Below are positions 37,178-46,638 of a stretch of DNA of 64,000 nt, piece by piece. The stretch's first letter is position 1, and each line of letters begins with the position of its first letter. A model generated the notes under the pieces. That model searched no databases. It worked only from the letters and a program-made list of their open reading frames with translations, and was not told the DNA's origin. The DNA comes from Ensifer sp. IC3342 (GTDB lineage Bacteria > Pseudomonadota > Alphaproteobacteria > Rhizobiales > Rhizobiaceae). Where the stretch lies: NCBI RefSeq assembly GCF_020193655.1, contig NZ_JADYVE010000002.1:62001-126000 (forward strand). The letters are read 5' to 3'. Both the position numbers and the translations under genes were made by a program.

Positions 37178-38173
37178 ATGACAAGCACACAGGCAAGCGC
37201 AATGACGAACGGCATCTCTCGGAGAGACGTGCTGACTGGCACTCTGGGTGCCGCTGCGGCAGTATCTGCCGTCCGCCCAGCCTTGGCGGCAAGTACCGCG
37301 AATGCAACTACTACCACCACCAGCGAAGGAGCAAGGACCATGGGCAGCAGGATCGTCACCCGCGATGGCGTCGAAATCTATTACAAGGACTGGGGTCCGA
37401 AGGACGGACTGGTCGTCGTGCTTAGCCACGGCTGGCCACTGTCGGCCGACAGCTGGGAGGCGCAGGCCTTCCATCTTGCCAACAACGGCTTCCGCGTCAT
37501 CACCCATGATCGTCGCGGCCATGGCCGCTCCAGTCAGCCCTGGGACGGCAACGACATGGACCACTATGCCGACGATCTCGCCGAGCTGATCGAAAAACTG
37601 GATCTCTCCGGCATCTTACTCGCCGGCTTCTCGACCGGCGGTGGCGAGATCTCCCGCTATATCGGCCGCCACGGCACCAAGCGTGTCGCCAAGGCTGGGC
37701 TGATCTCGGCAGTGCCGCCCTTGATGGTCAAGACCGACAAGAACCCCGGCGGGCTGCCGAAGGAGGTGTTCGACAATCTCCAGGCGGCAAGTGTTGCCGA
37801 CCGCTCGCAGCTCTACAAGGACATCGCATCCGGGCCGTTCTTCGGCTTCAACCGGCCGGGCGCCAAGGTTTCGCAAGGCATGATCGACAGCTTTTGGCTG
37901 CAGGGCATGATGGGCGGCCACAAGAACACCTATGACTCGATCGTCGCCTTCTCGCAGACCGACTTCACCGAGGACCTGAAGAAGTTCGACGTGCCGACTT
38001 TGATCATCCATGGTGACGACGACCAGATTGTGCCGATCGATGCCGCGGCGCGGGCCTCGAAGACACTCATCCCGCATGCGGTGCTCAAGGTCTATCCCGG
38101 TGCCCCGCATGGCATCACCGATACCCATAAGGACCAGCTCAACCAGGACCTGCTGGAATTCGCGAGGTCGTAA
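37178..38173 (+). CDS. Alpha/beta hydrolase, non-heme haloperoxidase-like, with Tat leader
   Basis: This 331-residue protein has a twin-arginine leader ([17 protein letters not shown], ending PALAAS near residue 39) and a haloperoxidase/esterase core. The nucleophile is Ser in [10 protein letters not shown], the acid Asp is in [10 protein letters not shown] and the His is in GAPHGITD. Relatives are cytoplasmic proteins of about 275 residues, so the leader is an addition that sends it to the periplasm. The gene is probably controlled by the divergent OhrR-like regulator, suggesting a role in peroxide or hypohalite stress. Confidence 0.85.
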   Translation: MTSTQASAMTNGISRRDVLTGTLGAAAAVSAVRPALAASTANATTTTTSEGARTMGSRIVTRDGVEIYYKDWGPKDGLVVVLSHGWPLSADSWEAQAFHLANNGFRVITHDRRGHGRSSQPWDGNDMDHYADDLAELIEKLDLSGILLAGFSTGGGEISRYIGRHGTKRVAKAGLISAVPPLMVKTDKNPGGLPKEVFDNLQAASVADRSQLYKDIASGPFFGFNRPGAKVSQGMIDSFWLQGMMGGHKNTYDSIVAFSQTDFTEDLKKFDVPTLIIHGDDDQIVPIDAAARASKTLIPHAVLKVYPGAPHGITDTHKDQLNQDLLEFARS

Positions 38174-38185
38174 TTCCTGAGCGAA

Positions 38186-38216
38186 AGAGAAGGGCGCCCG
38201 AGCGGCGCCCTTCTCT
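38186..38216 (+). terminator. Hairpin after the haloperoxidase-like gene
   Basis: AGAGAAGGGCGCC (38186-38198) pairs perfectly with GGCGCCCTTCTCT (38204-38216) across five bases, 12 bases past the stop. No T-run follows, yet stem length and place make termination likely. Confidence 0.65.
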
Positions 38217-38402
38217 CGTCGACAACGTTACCACCCCTTTATCGGTGGTGAGCCGCCGGGTAGGGTGACTCAAGCAGCAAGTATCTCGCCAGGCCAGCGC
38301 GAATTTTCCTTGCGAAACAACGTCTTGACTTTGGAGCCTGGCTCGCGGACGATGCCGCAATCGGTACATGCCGTGCGTCGAAAAAATATCCAACGGCCTT
38401 TC

Positions 38403-39236
38403 ATGAATAGTGCAGCAATCGTCGCTCCGCAGCGGGCATGGGGAAAAGGGCGGCTTGTCGCGAAATGCCGGAGCGGCCGTACTGCCATCGCCGAACTCTA
38501 TCAGGAAGGCTGCGCCAAGATCCGCCTGCCAAAGACCTTTGATGCGTCGCTCGAAGCGGTGCTGATCAATTCGTCGGGGGGGATCACCGGCGGCGACCGG
38601 ATGGCCTGGGCGTTCGAGGCGGGCGAGGGCACGGCTCTGACATTGACGACGCAGGCCTGCGAGAAGATCTACAAGGCGAGTGCGGGAACGGCCGAGATCT
38701 CGACGCGGATCTTTGCTGCTGGCGGAAGCCGCGTCGATTGGCTCCCGCAGGAAACCATCCTCTTCGATCGCGCATCCCTGGCGCGTTCACTGGAGGTCGA
38801 ACTTGCCGGAGACGCAACCTTTCTCGCGGTCGAGGCGGTTCTTCTCGGCCGCAGGGCCATGGGCGAGGTGGTGCAGGCTGGTCTCTTTCGTGACCGCTGG
38901 CGTGTCAGAAGCGGCGGCCGGCTGCTGCATGCGGATAACCTGACGCTTGCCGATGATATCGCCGCACTTGCGGGGCGTTCCGCGGTGCTCGGCGGCGCGG
39001 CAGCTTTTGCGACATTGCTTTATGTCGGGTCGGATTGCGAAGCGATGCTGTCCAGGCTGCGAGGCGCGTTTGGCGGCTACGCGGCCGCTGGTGTCAGCCA
39101 TTTTCACGTTGCCGGTCGCGACAAGCTGGTCGCCCGCATCGCTGCTACAGACGGCTTCGCGCTTAGAAAAATTCTCGTCCCGGTTATTTCGCACTTGCGT
39201 AACGATGCATCTGTGCCGAAAGTCTGGACTCTCTGA
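38403..39236 (+). CDS. ureD: Urease accessory protein UreD
   Basis: The start chosen is the ATG at 38403 ([14 protein letters not shown]), giving 277 residues, the usual length. The frame is open upstream without family similarity. The conserved [16 protein letters not shown] and [13 protein letters not shown] identify UreD. It binds apo-urease and forms the UreDFG complex that delivers nickel. It is the first gene of the urease operon. Confidence 0.93.
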   Translation: MNSAAIVAPQRAWGKGRLVAKCRSGRTAIAELYQEGCAKIRLPKTFDASLEAVLINSSGGITGGDRMAWAFEAGEGTALTLTTQACEKIYKASAGTAEISTRIFAAGGSRVDWLPQETILFDRASLARSLEVELAGDATFLAVEAVLLGRRAMGEVVQAGLFRDRWRVRSGGRLLHADNLTLADDIAALAGRSAVLGGAAAFATLLYVGSDCEAMLSRLRGAFGGYAAAGVSHFHVAGRDKLVARIAATDGFALRKILVPVISHLRNDASVPKVWTL

Positions 39237-39262
39237 TCCCACATTTCATTGGACGGCGACGC

Positions 39263-39565
39263 ATGAATCTTACTCCGCGCGAAAAGGACAAGTTGTTGAT
39301 TTCCATGGCCGCGATGGTCGCGCGCCGGAGGCTGGAGCGTGGCGTGAAGCTCAACCATCCGGAAGCGATCGCCCTCATCACCGACTTCGTCGTCGAAGGT
39401 GCTCGGGACGGACGCTCCGTGGCGGAGCTGATGGAAGCCGGCGCGCATGTGCTAACCCGCGACCAAGTCATGGAAGGAATCCCCGAAATGATCCATGACA
39501 TTCAGATCGAGGCGACCTTTCCGGATGGGACGAAGCTTGTCACGGTCCACGAACCGATCCGCTAG
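39263..39565 (+). CDS. ureA: Urease gamma subunit
   Basis: This 100-residue protein starts [22 protein letters not shown] and has [25 protein letters not shown]-type C-terminal text, all diagnostic of the gamma subunit. It forms the (alpha-beta-gamma)3 urease with UreB and UreC. It follows ureD by 26 bases. Confidence 0.96.
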   Translation: MNLTPREKDKLLISMAAMVARRRLERGVKLNHPEAIALITDFVVEGARDGRSVAELMEAGAHVLTRDQVMEGIPEMIHDIQIEATFPDGTKLVTVHEPIR

Positions 39566-39607
39566 AGCGGAATGATCGGACCTGCCGTCAACGTTTGAGG
39601 GACAACC

Positions 39608-39862
39608 ATGCTGAGCCTACGCCCGAACTGCGAATGTTGTGATCGCGACCTGCCGCCCGAGAGCCGGGAAGCTATGATATGCACGTTTGAATGTACGTTC
39701 TGCGCCGATTGTGCCGAGGAGAGGCTCGCCGGCATCTGCCCGAATTGCAGCGGGGAACTGGTCCGACGGCCGGTCCGCCCGGCTGCGATGCTTGCGAAAT
39801 ATCCGGCGTCGACGGAGCGCGTGTTGAAGCCGCAAGGTTGCGCGGGCGGTCAAGCGGCGTGA
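39608..39862 (+). CDS. DUF1272 protein in the urease operon
   Basis: This 84-residue protein is rich in cysteine pairs in its first 50 residues ([33 protein letters not shown]), predicting a zinc-ribbon or RING-like metal site. This matches the DUF1272 family. It stands between ureA and ureB, 42 and 13 bases from them, so is co-transcribed with urease. A role in metal handling during urease maturation is plausible but unproven. DUF1272 proteins also occur away from urease genes. Confidence 0.8.
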   Translation: MLSLRPNCECCDRDLPPESREAMICTFECTFCADCAEERLAGICPNCSGELVRRPVRPAAMLAKYPASTERVLKPQGCAGGQAA

Positions 39863-39875
39863 AGAGGAGAGGAAC

Positions 39876-40181
39876 ATGATTCCAGGTGAGATCATCGCAG
39901 CCGAAGGCGAGATTGAACTGAACGCCGGTTTCGAAACGGTCACTATCGAGGTTTCCAATTCCGGCGACCGTCCCGTGCAGGTGGGGAGTCACTATCATTT
40001 TGCCGAGACGAACCCGGGCCTGATCTTCGATCGTGACGCGGCGCGCGGCAAGCGGCTCGACATTCCGGCCGGCACCGCGGTGCGCTTCGAGCCCGGCCAG
40101 ACGAGGCAGGTGACGCTGATCCCGCTTTCCGGCAAGCGCGAGGTGTTCGGCTTCCGCCAGGCGATCATGGGCAAGCTATGA
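39876..40181 (+). CDS. ureB: Urease beta subunit
   Basis: This 101-residue protein begins [18 protein letters not shown] and contains [14 protein letters not shown] and [19 protein letters not shown], diagnostic of UreB. Its stop overlaps the start of the LprI-like gene (ATGA). Confidence 0.96.
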   Translation: MIPGEIIAAEGEIELNAGFETVTIEVSNSGDRPVQVGSHYHFAETNPGLIFDRDAARGKRLDIPAGTAVRFEPGQTRQVTLIPLSGKREVFGFRQAIMGKL

Positions 40182-40600
40182 GGGTGTTCGCGCCCGTCGC
40201 CGGCTTGCTTCTGCTGTCAGCGGTTTCGGCGGCCGCGCAAGAACAGCCAACGGTCGACTGCCAGAATGCCGTGACGCAGATGGACATGAACATCTGCGCT
40301 GGCCAGGACTACAACAGAGCCGACGCGGATCTGAATAAAATCTATAAACAAGCGGTCGCTGCCATGAAGGCCAAGGACAAGGAACTCGGCGAAATCGACG
40401 CCGCCCATGTCGGCGCCGAAGAGGCATTGAAGAAGGCGCAGCGGGCCTGGATTGGCTACCGTGACGGGCAGTGCGAGCTGGCCGGGTTTGAGGCGCGCGG
40501 CGGCTCGATGGAGCCGTTGCTGGTTTCCGGCTGCTTGGCGGAACTGACCCGCAAGCGGACCGCCGAATTGAAGCAACTCCTCGAACCGAGAGGAAACTGA
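40178..40600 (+). CDS. LprI-type (DUF1311) secreted protein in the urease operon
   Basis: This 140-residue protein has a Sec signal peptide ([21 protein letters not shown], cleavage near residue 21). The mature part has spaced cysteines ([32 protein letters not shown]) and the helix pair typical of DUF1311/LprI proteins ([25 protein letters not shown]). Some members inhibit lysozyme. It is translationally coupled to ureB. Its link to urease is not explained by known biology. Confidence 0.82.
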   Translation: MRVFAPVAGLLLLSAVSAAAQEQPTVDCQNAVTQMDMNICAGQDYNRADADLNKIYKQAVAAMKAKDKELGEIDAAHVGAEEALKKAQRAWIGYRDGQCELAGFEARGGSMEPLLVSGCLAELTRKRTAELKQLLEPRGN

Positions 40601-40603
40601 CCG

Positions 40604-41251
40604 TTGAGCGGCCGCATCATTACAATCGTTGGCAATGGCGAAGTGCCGCAAGGCGCCGCGGCTGCGATTGACGCCGCTGATCTCGTCATCCGCTTCAATG
40701 ATTGCCGCTCGGTCGGGAAGGGTGGCACAAGGACCGATATCGTTGCGGTCTGCAACACCGGTCGCCCGGCGCTGTCGATGCTCGGTGGCGGCCGGTGGAA
40801 GACCAGCGACGCAGTGCGGCAGGCGAGCGAGATCTGGAGCGTCCGCTCCGGTGCGAAGTTTGCCGCCATGCGGGCGGATCTTGCGAAGACGCACCCGGAT
40901 CTCGACGATTTCTGCGACGATTACACGATGGGCTTCGAAGCGTTCGCACGTGCAACCGGCCGGCGTCATCGGGTAATTCCGATGGAATCGCATGAGCGGC
41001 TCGATCGCGATCTCGCCCGCTTCACGCCGGCGCCCTATGTCGTGCCGTCGAGCGGCCTGGTGGTGATCGCCGACGTCCTGTCCGATTTCGTCCAGCCCGG
41101 AGACGACGTCGTGCTTGCCGGCTTCGGCCATAGCGGCTGGGAATGGCATCCCTTTGCGGCGGAGCGCCGCTACGTTGACGCACTCATCGCCGAAGGCCGC
41201 CTGCGCCGCCTCGGTCAATCGCAATCTTCAGACTTTTCCCAGGGAGCCTGA
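40604..41251 (+). CDS. GT29 (sialyltransferase)-like protein in the urease operon
   Basis: A TTG start at 40604 is supported by GAGAGGA nine bases before it. The 215-residue protein shows the order of sialyltransferase-type motifs: VGNGEV (residues 9-14) with IDAADLVIRFNDC (22-34) and TRTDIV (42-47), resembling motif L; PSSGLVVIADVL (148-159) and LAGFGHSG (171-178), resembling motif S; and H182-x4-E187, resembling motif VS. So it has the GT29 fold, likely cytoplasmic because no leader is seen. Rhizobial copies are sometimes labelled urease-operon accessory proteins. The donor and acceptor are unknown. Confidence 0.7.
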   Translation: MSGRIITIVGNGEVPQGAAAAIDAADLVIRFNDCRSVGKGGTRTDIVAVCNTGRPALSMLGGGRWKTSDAVRQASEIWSVRSGAKFAAMRADLAKTHPDLDDFCDDYTMGFEAFARATGRRHRVIPMESHERLDRDLARFTPAPYVVPSSGLVVIADVLSDFVQPGDDVVLAGFGHSGWEWHPFAAERRYVDALIAEGRLRRLGQSQSSDFSQGA

Positions 41252-41254
41252 TCC

Positions 41255-42967
41255 ATGCCCTACAAGATGTCGCGCGCTGCCTATGCCAACATGTTCGGTC
41301 CGACGGTGGGCGACAAGGTGCGACTTGCCGATACCGAGCTTTTCATCAAGGTCGAGAAGGATTTCACCACTTATGGCGAAGAGGTGAAGTTCGGCGGCGG
41401 CAAGGTCATCCGCGACGGCATGGGGCAAAGCCAAGTGACGCGCGAGGGCGGCGCGGTCGATACCGTGATCACGAACGCGCTGATCGTCGACCATTGGGGA
41501 ATCGTAAAGGCGGATATCGGCCTCAAGGACGGGCGGATCGCGGCGATCGGCAAGGCCGGCAATCCCGACACGCAGCCGGGCGTCACCATCATCGTCGGGC
41601 CGGGCACGGAGGTCATCGCCGGCGAGGGTAAGATCGTCACAGCCGGCGGCATGGACAGCCATATTCACTTCATCTGCCCGCAGCAGATCGAGGAAGCGCT
41701 GATGAGCGGCCTCACCTGCATGCTCGGCGGCGGCACGGGCCCCGCGCACGGCACGCTCGCAACGACCTGCACGCCCGGCCCGTGGCATATCGCCCGGATG
41801 ATCGAGGCCGCTGATGCATTCCCCATGAATCTCGCCTTCGCCGGCAAGGGCAATGCGTCGCTCCCCGGCGCGCTTGTGGAAATGGTGCTCGGCGGCGCCA
41901 CGTCGCTGAAGCTGCACGAGGATTGGGGCACGACGCCGGCGGCGATCGACTGCTGCCTGTCGGTAGCCGATGAATATGACGTGCAGGTGATGATCCACAC
42001 CGATACGCTGAACGAAAGCGGCTTCGTCGAGGATACGATCGCCGCGATCAAGGGCCGGACGATCCATGCCTTCCATACGGAAGGGGCGGGCGGCGGCCAT
42101 GCGCCTGACATCATCAAGATCTGCGGCCAGCCGAACGTCATCCCGTCTTCGACCAATCCGACGCGGCCCTACACGCTCAACACGCTGGCAGAGCATCTCG
42201 ACATGCTGATGGTCTGTCACCACCTGTCGCCGTCCATCCCGGAGGATATCGCCTTTGCCGAAAGCCGTATCCGCAAGGAAACGATCGCCGCAGAGGACAT
42301 CCTGCACGACATCGGCGCCTTTTCGGTCATCTCATCCGACAGCCAAGCCATGGGCCGCGTCGGCGAGGTGGCGATCCGTACCTGGCAGACGGCCGACAAG
42401 ATGAAGCGCCAGCGCGGGCGGCTCAGGCAAGAGACCGGCGACAACGACAACTTCCGGGTCAAGCGCTACATCGCCAAATACACGATCAACCCGGCGATCG
42501 CGCATGGCCTCAGCCATGAGATCGGCTCGCTCGAAGTAGGCAAGCGCGCCGACCTCGTCATCTGGAACCCGGCCTTCTTCGGCGTGAAGCCTGACATGGT
42601 GCTGCTCGGTGGCTCGATCGCCGCCGCACCTATGGGCGATCCGAACGCCTCGATCCCGACACCGCAGCCGGTCCACTACCGGCCGATGTTCGGAGCATAT
42701 GGCCGGAACCGTACCAACTCCTCCGTCACCTTCGTCTCGCAGGCATCGCTCGATGCCGGACTTGCAGGCAGGCTCGGGGTCGCCAAGGAACTCGTCGCCG
42801 TCCAGAACACCCGCGGCGGCATCGGCAAGGCGTCGATGATCCACAACAGCCTGACGCCGCATATCGAGGTGGATCCTGAAACCTATGAGGTCCGCGCTGA
42901 CGGCGAGCTCTTGACCTGCGAGCCGGCGACGGTGCTGCCGATGGCGCAGCGCTACTTCCTGTTCTGA
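41255..42967 (+). CDS. ureC: Urease alpha subunit (catalytic)
   Basis: This 570-residue protein holds the di-nickel centre: HIHF after GGMDS, the carbamylated Lys in [22 protein letters not shown] with the flap His, and Asp in [12 protein letters not shown]. It hydrolyses urea to ammonia and carbamate in the cytoplasm. It follows the GT29-like gene by 3 bases with GGGAG as ribosome site. The length is normal. Confidence 0.97.
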   Translation: MPYKMSRAAYANMFGPTVGDKVRLADTELFIKVEKDFTTYGEEVKFGGGKVIRDGMGQSQVTREGGAVDTVITNALIVDHWGIVKADIGLKDGRIAAIGKAGNPDTQPGVTIIVGPGTEVIAGEGKIVTAGGMDSHIHFICPQQIEEALMSGLTCMLGGGTGPAHGTLATTCTPGPWHIARMIEAADAFPMNLAFAGKGNASLPGALVEMVLGGATSLKLHEDWGTTPAAIDCCLSVADEYDVQVMIHTDTLNESGFVEDTIAAIKGRTIHAFHTEGAGGGHAPDIIKICGQPNVIPSSTNPTRPYTLNTLAEHLDMLMVCHHLSPSIPEDIAFAESRIRKETIAAEDILHDIGAFSVISSDSQAMGRVGEVAIRTWQTADKMKRQRGRLRQETGDNDNFRVKRYIAKYTINPAIAHGLSHEIGSLEVGKRADLVIWNPAFFGVKPDMVLLGGSIAAAPMGDPNASIPTPQPVHYRPMFGAYGRNRTNSSVTFVSQASLDAGLAGRLGVAKELVAVQNTRGGIGKASMIHNSLTPHIEVDPETYEVRADGELLTCEPATVLPMAQRYFLF

Positions 42968-43142
42968 GGCTTCCGCTGGCCTTGGGTCCGCGTATGAGTC
43001 GCGTCAGGTGGCCTTTCGGCGGCGCTGCGTCCTCTTGTTAGCCGCGGCAGGCGGCGCCCTTGTCGCGACTGCTTATGCCGGCCAATACTTCGGTTGATGC
43101 GGTTGCTGCGATATTGTCTGGTAGGTCCTTCGGGAGGCCGCG

Positions 43143-43448
43143 ATGCATCGCGCTGTAAGAGTAGAAGTCCATTGGTCAAACTGGAAGGCCGGAGAAGTTC
43201 CACCTTCCGGCAGCACCTATGCAACGGTCGCCAAATTTCCAGAAGATGTTACCACATGGCCCAATGACGGATGGAGTGTGGTATTGGATTTCAGAGTTTC
43301 CGATCTCGATCCTTCAGAGAGAAAGACAGCGATAGCAAGATTTCTTTCCCCTGCTGCTCCGCACGATAGACTGCAGCCGGGCTGCGTATTCGAGATGTAT
43401 GAAGGAAATAGACTTAGCTCCAAAGTACGGGTCATTGCTTACGCGTGA
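43143..43448 (+). CDS. Small protein with EF-Tu-domain-like pattern, lower GC
   Basis: This 101-residue protein is predicted to be beta-rich. The segments PPSGSTYATVAKF, WPNDGWSVVLDF, ARFLSPAAPHDRLQPG and FEMYEGNRLSSKV resemble short standalone beta-barrel proteins of the translation-factor domain type. This is an impression, not a proven match. Codon use differs from its neighbours (several AGA and ATA, about half GC), which suggests acquisition. It splits ureC from the peroxiredoxin gene. The 175 bases before it hold no convincing gene. Confidence 0.55.
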   Translation: MHRAVRVEVHWSNWKAGEVPPSGSTYATVAKFPEDVTTWPNDGWSVVLDFRVSDLDPSERKTAIARFLSPAAPHDRLQPGCVFEMYEGNRLSSKVRVIAYA

Positions 43449-43737
43449 AGTTATCATGTTCGGAAATCGCGTCTTCATCATCACTAAGCCGATGCTTGTC
43501 CGTTAAATCGCTGTTTTTGCCGGAGGGGCCAATTTGTACTGCCTGGACGCGGCCCTGTCCTGTCGATCGCAAGCCATGCGCCCTCCGCATGGCAGCCATG
43601 CAGCGCGGCTCGAATCACCGCTTTGATGCTGCACCGCAGCGCAATCTCCGATAGGAAAGTGTTCTCACTTTCCGGCCGGCTCGCGCTTTCCTCCCAAGAC
43701 TGATCGCGGCCGGCAGCCTGTCCTGAAGGAGATGATA

Positions 43738-44277
43738 ATGCTCGGCAGAAAAGTTCCCGCTGTAACCTTCCGCACCCGCGTTCGCGACGAAGCCGTCGGC
43801 GGTTCCAATCCGTTCCGCTGGCAGGATGTTTCGTCGGACGACTATTTCGCCGGCAAGCGCGTCGTGCTGTTTTCGCTCCCGGGTGCCTTCACCCCGACCT
43901 GCTCTACCTACCAGCTTCCGGATTTCGAAAAGCTCGCGGCTGAGTTCCGCGCCGAAGGCATCGATGAGATCTACTGCATCTCGGTCAACGACGCCTTCGT
44001 GATGAACGCCTGGGGCAAGTCGCAGAACCTCGAAAACGTCAAGCTGATTCCGGACGGTTCGGGCGAGTTCACCCGCAAGATGGGCATGCTGGTTGCCAAG
44101 GACAATCTCGGCTTCGGCATGCGCTCCTGGCGCTATGCCGCCGTCATCAACAATGGCATCGTCGAGCAGTGGTTCGAAGAGGAAGGCTACTCCGACAATT
44201 GCGACAGCGATCCCTACGGCGTTTCTTCGCCGCAGAACATTCTCGCCGCGCTGAAGTCACAGAAGATCGCCGCCTGA
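43738..44277 (+). CDS. Peroxiredoxin (Prx5 type)
   Basis: The start chosen is the ATG at 43738, six bases after GAAGGAG. The ATG at 43732 abuts that site. The 179-residue protein has the peroxidatic Cys55 in LPGAFTPTCSTYQLP, characteristic of the Prx5/glutaredoxin-dependent group. It reduces hydroperoxides in the cytoplasm. A SDNCDSDPYG segment supplies a possible resolving cysteine. The 289 bases before it hold no recognised gene. A terminator follows. Confidence 0.88.
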   Translation: MLGRKVPAVTFRTRVRDEAVGGSNPFRWQDVSSDDYFAGKRVVLFSLPGAFTPTCSTYQLPDFEKLAAEFRAEGIDEIYCISVNDAFVMNAWGKSQNLENVKLIPDGSGEFTRKMGMLVAKDNLGFGMRSWRYAAVINNGIVEQWFEEEGYSDNCDSDPYGVSSPQNILAALKSQKIAA

Positions 44278-44328
44278 TCCGGTTGTGAACGCCTGTGCCT
44301 CTCAAGAGGTGCAGGGCAGAGAACGACT

Positions 44329-44403
44329 AAAGGCCCCGGTTCTCCAGACAGGCTGCGTGAAACCATTTCGCTTTCCGCCTTCCTGCTGGCGCCGGGGCCT
44401 TTT
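44329..44403 (+). terminator. Long-loop terminator after the peroxiredoxin gene
   Basis: AAAGGCCCCGG (44329-44339) pairs with CCGGGGCCTTT (44392-44402) and the T-run continues to 44403. The 52-base loop has room for an inner fold. Confidence 0.6.
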
Positions 44404-44422
44404 CTTGTTACATTGGTGCCGA

Positions 44423-44526
44423 CTACAGCGCCGCGCGCCTTATTAGGCGCGCAAAGGACGCTGTAGCACATTGAATTGCTGCATGTTTTTATCCTTGAAT
44501 CGCGTGCGATTTAAGGAAACATGCAG
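44423..44526 (+). repeat. RIME-like palindromic intergenic repeat (full copy)
   Basis: Two palindromes lie side by side. CTACAGCG with CGCTGTAG encloses GCGCGCCT/AGGCGCGC. CTGCATGTTT with AAACATGCAG encloses CCTT/AAGG and AATCGC/GCGATT. They are joined by CACATTGAATTG. This is one of two full-length copies here (the other at 52638) and serves as reference for the partial ones. Confidence 0.8.
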
Positions 44527-44544
44527 TGAGCGCGGCGAGGATCA

Positions 44545-44841
44545 ATGGTTTACGTTATTGCATATCTGAAGGCACATGCGGGCAAGGGCGATGACGTCGT
44601 CGCCCTGGCGGCACCGCTGCTAGAAGCCACCCGCAAGGAAGCGGGCTGCATCAGCTATGATCTCTACCGCAAGCCCGCGGAACCGGACACACTGGTCTTC
44701 GTCGAGAGCTGGAAAGACCGGGCGGCGGTGGATGCGCATTTTGCCGAGCCGCACCTGAAGGCCTTTCAAACAGCGATGGCGGATCTGCTAGCGGACGTTC
44801 GCATCGAGGTCGTGCATCCGGAAAAGATAGAGGTGATCTGA
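44545..44841 (+). CDS. Antibiotic-biosynthesis-monooxygenase (ABM) domain protein, YgiN-like
   Basis: This 98-residue ferredoxin-like alpha-beta barrel protein carries the ABM pattern: [18 protein letters not shown], then [25 protein letters not shown] and [11 protein letters not shown]. Such dimers act as quinol monooxygenases or heme/small-molecule-binding proteins. It lies one base before the ureE start, so it is co-transcribed with ureEFG. Confidence 0.83.
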   Translation: MVYVIAYLKAHAGKGDDVVALAAPLLEATRKEAGCISYDLYRKPAEPDTLVFVESWKDRAAVDAHFAEPHLKAFQTAMADLLADVRIEVVHPEKIEVI

Positions 44842-44842
44842 C

Positions 44843-45331
44843 GTGCCTTACCGCTCGACCGAAGTTCTGTCGCCGGGCCCCGCAGATAAGGTGCCGCTTC
44901 ACAGTGTGACGCTCGCCCATGACGAGCGCCATCTGCGGCGCAAGCTGCTCCATCTCGAAAACGACGATGTGGTAATGCTCGACCTCAAGCAGCCGGTGAT
45001 GCTCGCCGATGGCGACCTGCTGGTGCTGGAAGACGGCGGCTATATCCGGATCAAGGCCGCCGACGAGGCGCTTTACGAGGTTCGGGCGCGGAACGGCCTG
45101 CATCTCATCGAACTTGCCTGGCATCTCGGCAATCGACATCTTCCGGCGGCGGTCGAGGAGGGGCGGATCCTGATCGCCCGAGACCCCGTCATCCGTGCGA
45201 TGCTCGAAGGGCTGGGCGCCGCCGTTAGCGAAGTGACCGAACCGTTCCAACCGCTGCGTGGGGCTTATCATGGTGGCGGGCGCGGCCACGACCACCACGG
45301 CCATGGCGGTCACCACCACGATCATGGTTGA
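44843..45331 (+). CDS. ureE: Urease accessory protein UreE (nickel metallochaperone)
   Basis: A GTG start directly follows the ABM gene stop. The 162-residue protein has the UreE fold and the nickel-site segment [10 protein letters not shown]. Its tail is rich in histidine ([15 protein letters not shown]), which stores nickel. It hands nickel to UreG. The coding region of the tail overlaps the ureF start by 8 bases in another frame. Confidence 0.93.
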   Translation: MPYRSTEVLSPGPADKVPLHSVTLAHDERHLRRKLLHLENDDVVMLDLKQPVMLADGDLLVLEDGGYIRIKAADEALYEVRARNGLHLIELAWHLGNRHLPAAVEEGRILIARDPVIRAMLEGLGAAVSEVTEPFQPLRGAYHGGGRGHDHHGHGGHHHDHG

Positions 45332-45995
45332 CCAGACCGACACGCGAGCGCTTTTGCGCTTGGTCACCTGGCTCTCACCCGGCTTTCCGGTCGGCTCCTT
45401 CGCCTATTCCGGGGGGCTGGAACAGGCGGTTCACGATGGCCTCGTGACCAGTGCGGAAGAGCTGCGGCTTTGGCTGGAAACGCTGCTGACCCGCGGTGGC
45501 ATGTGGAACGACGCCGTTCTCCTCGCCGAAAGCTACCAGGGGCATGGCGATCCGCGACGATTGAAGGCGGCAAGTGAACTGGCCGAAGCGATGGCGGGTT
45601 CGTCGGAGCGGCATATGGAAACCATACGGCAGGGCGAGGCGTTCCTTGCCGCCGCACGCAGTTGGCCGAGCGCCGTTTTCGAGCTGCTCGGACCGGTGAC
45701 AGCCTATCCGGTGGCGGTCGGTGCCGTGGCGGGTGCGCATGGCACGGGACTGCGGCCCGCTCTTGCGGCCCATCTCGGCGCCGCGGTCTCGAACGCCGTT
45801 TCGGCTGCCATCCGCTGCGGCGTCATCGGCCAGCGCGATGGCGTCGGTGTGTTGGCCAGCCTCGAAAACACGATTGCCGCCGTAGCCGATCGCGCCGCGC
45901 AAGGCTCGCTGGACGAGCTTGGCTCGGCGACGATCATGGCCGATATTGCGTCGCTGAGACACGAAACCCTCCATACCCGTCTGTTCCGCTCCTGA
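45324..45995 (+). CDS. ureF: Urease accessory protein UreF
   Basis: The start chosen is the ATG at 45324 ([11 protein letters not shown]), giving 223 residues, the usual length. The frame is open upstream only as a shadow of the UreE His tail. The motifs [18 protein letters not shown] and the conserved C-terminal [14 protein letters not shown] identify UreF. It bridges UreD-urease and the GTPase UreG. Confidence 0.94.
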   Translation: MVDQTDTRALLRLVTWLSPGFPVGSFAYSGGLEQAVHDGLVTSAEELRLWLETLLTRGGMWNDAVLLAESYQGHGDPRRLKAASELAEAMAGSSERHMETIRQGEAFLAAARSWPSAVFELLGPVTAYPVAVGAVAGAHGTGLRPALAAHLGAAVSNAVSAAIRCGVIGQRDGVGVLASLENTIAAVADRAAQGSLDELGSATIMADIASLRHETLHTRLFRS

Positions 45996-46026
45996 CAGGC
46001 GGCCCGCATTCTGAAAGGAAAAACAG

Positions 46027-46638
46027 ATGCCATCGAAAAACGGTCCCCTTCGCGTCGGTATCGGCGGTCCGGTCGGTTCCGGTAAGACGGCGCTGACCGA
46101 CAAGCTGTGCAAGGCGATGCGGGAGAAATATTCCGTCGCGGTCGTCACGAATGACATCTACACCAAGGAAGACGCCGAGGCGCTGGTACGGATGCAGGCG
46201 CTGCCGTCGGAACGGATCGTCGGGGTGGAAACCGGTGGCTGTCCGCATACGGCGATACGCGAGGACGCGTCGATCAATCTGCAGGCGATCGCTGATCTCA
46301 ACCGCCGGATACCCAATCTCGACGTGGTGTTCATCGAATCGGGCGGCGACAATCTGGCGGCGACCTTTTCTCCCGATCTCGCCGACCTGACGATCTACGT
46401 GATCTCCGTCTGCCAGGGGGAGGAAATTCCGCGCAAGGGTGGGCCCGGGATCACCAAGTCCGATCTCCTTGTGATCAACAAGAAGGACCTCGCACCCTAT
46501 GTCGGGGCCGACCTCCACGTGATGGAACGGGATGCGCAGCGGATGCGCGCGGCAAAGCCGTTCGTGTTCTCGGACATGAAGCGCGGCGACGGCATAGACC
46601 GGATCGTCGAATTCCTGAAGGTGGAGGGAGGACTCTAA
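46027..46638 (+). CDS. ureG: Urease accessory GTPase UreG
   Basis: This 203-residue SIMIBI-class GTPase has the P-loop [15 protein letters not shown], the nickel-site CPH in [13 protein letters not shown], and [10 protein letters not shown] for guanine. GTP hydrolysis drives nickel insertion into urease. Its TAA stop is made of the first three bases of the RIME element at 46636. Confidence 0.95.
   Translation: MPSKNGPLRVGIGGPVGSGKTALTDKLCKAMREKYSVAVVTNDIYTKEDAEALVRMQALPSERIVGVETGGCPHTAIREDASINLQAIADLNRRIPNLDVVFIESGGDNLAATFSPDLADLTIYVISVCQGEEIPRKGGPGITKSDLLVINKKDLAPYVGADLHVMERDAQRMRAAKPFVFSDMKRGDGIDRIVEFLKVEGGL

Noticed and set aside
43013-43099. GTG-started frame of about 29 residues with a hydrophobic stretch after ureC
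   Set aside because: It looks a little like a signal peptide but has no ribosome site and ends directly. More likely chance.
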